Source: Pseudomonadota bacterium (GTDB taxonomy: Bacteria; Pseudomonadota; Gammaproteobacteria; Acidiferrobacterales; UBA6901). From it: a stretch of DNA of 8,425 nt. Where the stretch lies: assembly GCA_021783175.1 (NCBI GenBank), contig JAJXUF010000136.1, positions 1-8,425 on the forward strand, written 5' to 3'. Shown piece after piece: positions 6,370 through 8,425 of the stretch. Under the pieces are notes generated by a model. The model was not told the origin of the DNA. It did no database searches and saw only the letters and a program-made list of their open reading frames with translations. The translations under genes were made by a program, and so were the position numbers. Each line of letters opens with the position of its first letter. Positions within the stretch are counted from its first letter, which is position 1.

Positions 6370-7530
6370 CTAGCCGATCCTATCGAGACTTTCCTTTATC
6401 ACTCTGATCTCCTGCTCGATATCGAGGGAGAATTTCTTGCTGCAAAACTCAATTAGCGGCATTACGCTTAAGGCGAGTTGCGCAGCATACGGTTCGAGCT
6501 GCCCGAGTTGGCGTTTTGCCAGCAATTTGAGGGCTTCGTCCAGTCCCGGCTGCTCCATAATGGTTTCTTCAACCGGTCGCAATTCGCGTTCGTCACTGAC
6601 GCACAGCCGGTCACCGCCGGCACTGGCGGCATTCTTCAAGCGCTTATGTGCCAGGCTAAGCAGATCCTCAACAGACGTTCCCGGATCATGGCCCAATGAC
6701 ACCAGCCCGATGCTGACGGTTACATTTTCCGACCTACCTTCGTGCGTAAATGGTTTCGACGCGACTGTCGAACGCAGGCGCTCACACATGACTGCGGCCT
6801 CGACACGTCCGGATGACACCGTAATGCCGGAGAATTCAGAACTACCGGTACGCCCCAATGGATCACCCTTGCGCACATTTGAGCGCAATAGATCAGCGAG
6901 CCAGATCAACACTTGGTCCGCGAATTCATCCCCCTGCCGAGCGCGCAGTGATATGAAATCATCCACGGCCATACGCAGGAGCGAGAGTGTGCCTTTCAAT
7001 TTGCCGGCGCTTGCCACCATCTCTTTGGCGCGATCAAGGAAGTACCGGCGGTTTTCCAGGTGCGTCAGGCTATCCACGTTCGACTGATCACCAAGCGCAG
7101 CCTGGGTTGTCGCCAGGTCCGTTGTTTCCTGGTCAGGTTGCGCCAGATTGCGCACACAGGCCAGAAGCTGAGCCGAATCAATCGGCTTGGTAATGAAATC
7201 GTTTGCTCCGCAGGCGAAGGCGCGCTCGCGCGTGATATCGTCCTCAGCACCAGTGATAACGACTACTGGAACGGTTCCGATGCGCGCTTCTTCGGCCGCC
7301 CGTATGCGACAAATCAGCGAATAGCCGTCGAGTTTTGGCATCTGCACATCGCTGATGACAACCTGGATACGATCGTCGCCGCGAAGCTTGGTCCATCCGG
7401 CTTCGCCATCTTCGGCCTCGACCAGATCAAACTCCTGACTTAGCACCCGCTGGACTGCGAGGCGCATGACCCGTGAGTCATCCACCACTAAGACCCGGGC
7501 CTTTTCCGCCATTCCACCGCTCGTTTGCAT
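6370..7530 (-). CDS. Response regulator with REC and degenerate GGDEF domain
   Basis: A 386-residue cytoplasmic two-domain regulator. REC (about 11-130) has acidic-pocket D17/D18, phosphoacceptor D61, T93 and K115 in TKP, so phosphorylation should work. A GGDEF-fold domain follows (about 150-315), starting at D153-S-L-T-H-L-E-N-R-R. Its active site is broken: GGDEF reads G229-S-S-E-F233, and the metal-binding DxD before it reads A188-V-D190. The inhibitory site R220-K-G-D223 is intact at the standard five residues before the signature. This combination is known in c-di-GMP effectors such as PopA and PelD, so I infer a c-di-GMP receptor, not a cyclase. A helical C-terminal tail (320-386) matches nothing I know. 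No sensor kinase is nearby. ATG 7530 is used; ATG 7512 is an alternative. A perfect TATAAT lies about 45 bases upstream of ATG 7530. Confidence 0.88.
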   Translation of the reverse strand: MQTSGGMAEKARVLVVDDSRVMRLAVQRVLSQEFDLVEAEDGEAGWTKLRGDDRIQVVISDVQMPKLDGYSLICRIRAAEEARIGTVPVVVITGAEDDITRERAFACGANDFITKPIDSAQLLACVRNLAQPDQETTDLATTQAALGDQSNVDSLTHLENRRYFLDRAKEMVASAGKLKGTLSLLRMAVDDFISLRARQGDEFADQVLIWLADLLRSNVRKGDPLGRTGSSEFSGITVSSGRVEAAVMCERLRSTVASKPFTHEGRSENVTVSIGLVSLGHDPGTSVEDLLSLAHKRLKNAASAGGDRLCVSDERELRPVEETIMEQPGLDEALKLLAKRQLGQLEPYAAQLALSVMPLIEFCSKKFSLDIEQEIRVIKESLDRIG

Positions 7531-7573
7531 GTGCTTAGCGAACCTATTTTCGTAAGTTGCTGTTTCTTAATAT

Positions 7574-7579
7574 ATTATA
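7574..7579 (-). promoter_or_regulatory. Candidate -10 box (TATAAT) for the response regulator gene
   Basis: The minus strand reads TATAAT here, a perfect sigma-70 -10 hexamer in an AT-rich stretch about 45 bases upstream of the response regulator ATG. No good -35 lies at 16-18 bases; TTGGGA (complement of 7601-7606) is 21 bases away. The promoter is therefore only suggestive. Confidence 0.35.
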
Positions 7580-7654
7580 TTGGAATGCTGCGTCTCTTTA
7601 TCCCAAAAAATTCATCTCAAATAAGCTTAGCATAAGGTATGCCAACTGCTCGGC

Positions 7655-7668
7655 CCCCCAATTGGGGG
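7655..7668. repeat. 14-bp perfect palindrome (CCCCCAATTGGGGG)
   Basis: A fully symmetric sequence with five C, AATT and five G, located at the boundary between the AT-rich and GC-richer halves of the divergent spacer. It could be an operator for a dimeric regulator or the edge of an inserted element. Function is not shown by the sequence. Confidence 0.45.
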
Positions 7669-7904
7669 TGACTTTCCGGGGCCCGCCCATTATCTCGATT
7701 GACGTTTGCGCGAATCCCGCAGTCCAATGTGCCATATCAGATTTTTCGGGCGGATTTGCAGCTTGCTCGACACGCCGCTCGCCAAAATTTGGATTCAAGA
7801 TTAATCGCAGGGTCGAAAGCCTTGTGCTTAATCGGCGTAGACTGGCCAAGCGATAAGGGAGATGCCGCTTCTCGCGACCTGTCCCGTCCTTGTCGGGGTC
7901 AAGC

Positions 7905-7919
7905 CCGCTGCGACAGCGG
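7905..7919 (+). other. Short hairpin before the DsbA-family gene's ribosome-binding site
   Basis: CCGCTG (7905-7910) pairs perfectly with CAGCGG (7914-7919) around a three-base loop CGA, ending eight bases before the AAGGA ribosome-binding site. In the mRNA leader it would form a compact GC-rich hairpin. There is no T-run, so it is unlikely to be a terminator. Confidence 0.35.
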
Positions 7920-7941
7920 AACAAATAAAGGAAACATGCCG

Positions 7942-8425
7942 ATGACGACCGAGAAACCTCGACTGGCAGTCAGCGTCTTCTCCGATTACATCTGCCCTTT
8001 TTGCTACATCGGAAGCCGCCGGCTTCTGCGCCTCGCGGACGAGTTCGATCTCAAGGTCAATTGGTGCGGAACGGAGATCCATCCGAACACACCATCGGAT
8101 GGCATGAGCCTGAGCAAACTGGGGTATTCGCCTGAGGCTTGGGCGCAACTGTCGGCCGAGTTGCAGATTTTGGCGCATGAAGAAGGGCTGCAGTTCACCG
8201 ACCGTGACTACACCGCCAACTCCCATCAGGCACTGCTGCTGGCAGAGGCTGCAAAGCGGGCGGGACGTGACATCTTCTACACGTTGCACGAGGCTCTTTT
8301 CCACGCCTATTTTGTGCGCGGACAAAACATCGGCGACCGGGAAGTCCTTAAAGATATCGCACTGGAAGCTGGCTTGCCGGCAGATCTGGCCCAAGCAGCT
8401 TGGTCAGAACCGGAATTCGAGCAAC
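7942..8425 (+). CDS. DsbA-family (FrnE-like) thiol oxidoreductase, 3' truncated
   Basis: The first 161 residues of a thioredoxin-fold protein of the DsbA family, FrnE / 2-hydroxychromene-2-carboxylate isomerase branch; the gene continues past the window. The N-terminal strand leads into F13-S-D-Y-I-C18-P-F-C21-Y, a CxxC active site placed as in these enzymes, followed by the helical insertion (from roughly residue 60), with NSHQALLLAEAAK matching the conserved helix of FrnE-like proteins. No signal peptide is present, so it is probably cytoplasmic, unlike classical DsbA. ATG 7942 is nine bases from AAGGA (7928-7932); the ATG at 7936 is only three bases away and less likely, adding just two residues. 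It is divergent from the response regulator. The substrate is unknown, and the missing cis-Pro region cannot be checked. Confidence 0.88.
   Translation, partial: MTTEKPRLAVSVFSDYICPFCYIGSRRLLRLADEFDLKVNWCGTEIHPNTPSDGMSLSKLGYSPEAWAQLSAELQILAHEEGLQFTDRDYTANSHQALLLAEAAKRAGRDIFYTLHEALFHAYFVRGQNIGDREVLKDIALEAGLPADLAQAAWSEPEFEQ

Larger units (their letters stand above)
7531..7935. other. 405-base divergent intergenic region
   Basis: This stretch separates the minus-strand response regulator from the plus-strand DsbA-family gene and should hold both promoters. It contains the TATAAT at 7574-7579, a 14-bp palindrome at 7655-7668, a small hairpin at 7905-7919 and the AAGGA ribosome-binding site at 7928-7932. 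From about 7670 to 7925 both strands have open frames of roughly 100 codons, but neither gives a recognisable protein or has a ribosome-binding site. I see no supported gene. The sharp change from the AT-rich part (7531-7650) to the GC-richer part (after about 7670) leaves room for an inserted repeat or gene remnant. Confidence 0.5.

Noticed and set aside
6437..7087. 216-codon plus-strand frame opposite the response regulator
   Set aside because: Serine- and arginine-rich antisense translation of a well-supported REC/GGDEF gene.
7557..7856. 99-codon plus-strand frame in the divergent spacer
   Set aside because: It begins within the AT-rich promoter-like stretch, crosses the palindrome and lacks a ribosome-binding site or known motif.
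7598..7924. 108-codon minus-strand frame in the divergent spacer
   Set aside because: No ribosome-binding site, low-complexity basic sequence, no recognised fold, and it would block the expected promoter region of both flanking genes.
7828..8394. 188-codon minus-strand frame opposite the DsbA-family gene
   Set aside because: It is antisense to a clear CPFC thioredoxin-fold gene and shows no protein features of its own.

Overview
The window looks like chromosome from a Gram-negative proteobacterium, probably beta- or gamma-class. The evidence is two lipobox lipoproteins, a four-helix cytochrome b561-type membrane protein, PilZ and GGDEF-type c-di-GMP proteins, mid-range GC (judged by eye) and mostly recognisable Shine-Dalgarno sites. 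I cannot name the genus. I see no transposase, integrase, CRISPR array, tRNA or rRNA.

Layout: a plus-strand PilZ-domain gene (37-465) sits at the left edge, and its 3' end overlaps a convergent minus-strand gene by 19 bases. Seven genes then run on the minus strand. In transcription order (right to left) they are: a REC plus degenerate-GGDEF response regulator (7530-6370), a PlsC-like acyltransferase (6233-5619), a cytochrome b561-family protein (5505-4924), a lipoprotein of unknown function (4828-4172), a class I SAM methyltransferase (4129-3503), a phospholipase D/cardiolipin synthase-like lipoprotein (3212-1791) and a DUF2817/M14-like metallopeptidase (1562-447). Only the lipoprotein-methyltransferase pair (42-base gap) is spaced like a tight operon; the other gaps are about 95-290 bases. 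At the right edge a plus-strand DsbA-family CPFC oxidoreductase runs off the window. It is separated from the response regulator by a 405-base divergent intergenic region.

Functionally the genes form a loose set around the cell envelope and signalling. Two act on phospholipids (acyltransferase and PLD-type lipoprotein), one is a membrane b-type cytochrome, and one is an unknown lipoprotein. Two proteins are linked to cyclic-di-GMP. One is a PilZ protein with an intact RxxxR but a Ser-to-Gly change in its second motif. The other is a response regulator whose GGDEF active site is destroyed (GSSEF, with the first metal-binding Asp replaced by Ala) while the RxxD inhibitory site is intact and correctly placed. 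The latter is the most interesting protein here: it looks like a phosphorylation-coupled c-di-GMP receptor rather than a cyclase.

Non-coding structure of note: a perfect 16-bp inverted repeat with an 8-base loop (3405-3444) beside a 14-bp perfect palindrome (3380-3393); a 14-bp palindrome (7655-7668) and a short hairpin (7905-7919) in the divergent region; and several small frames that end exactly on the start codon of the next gene.
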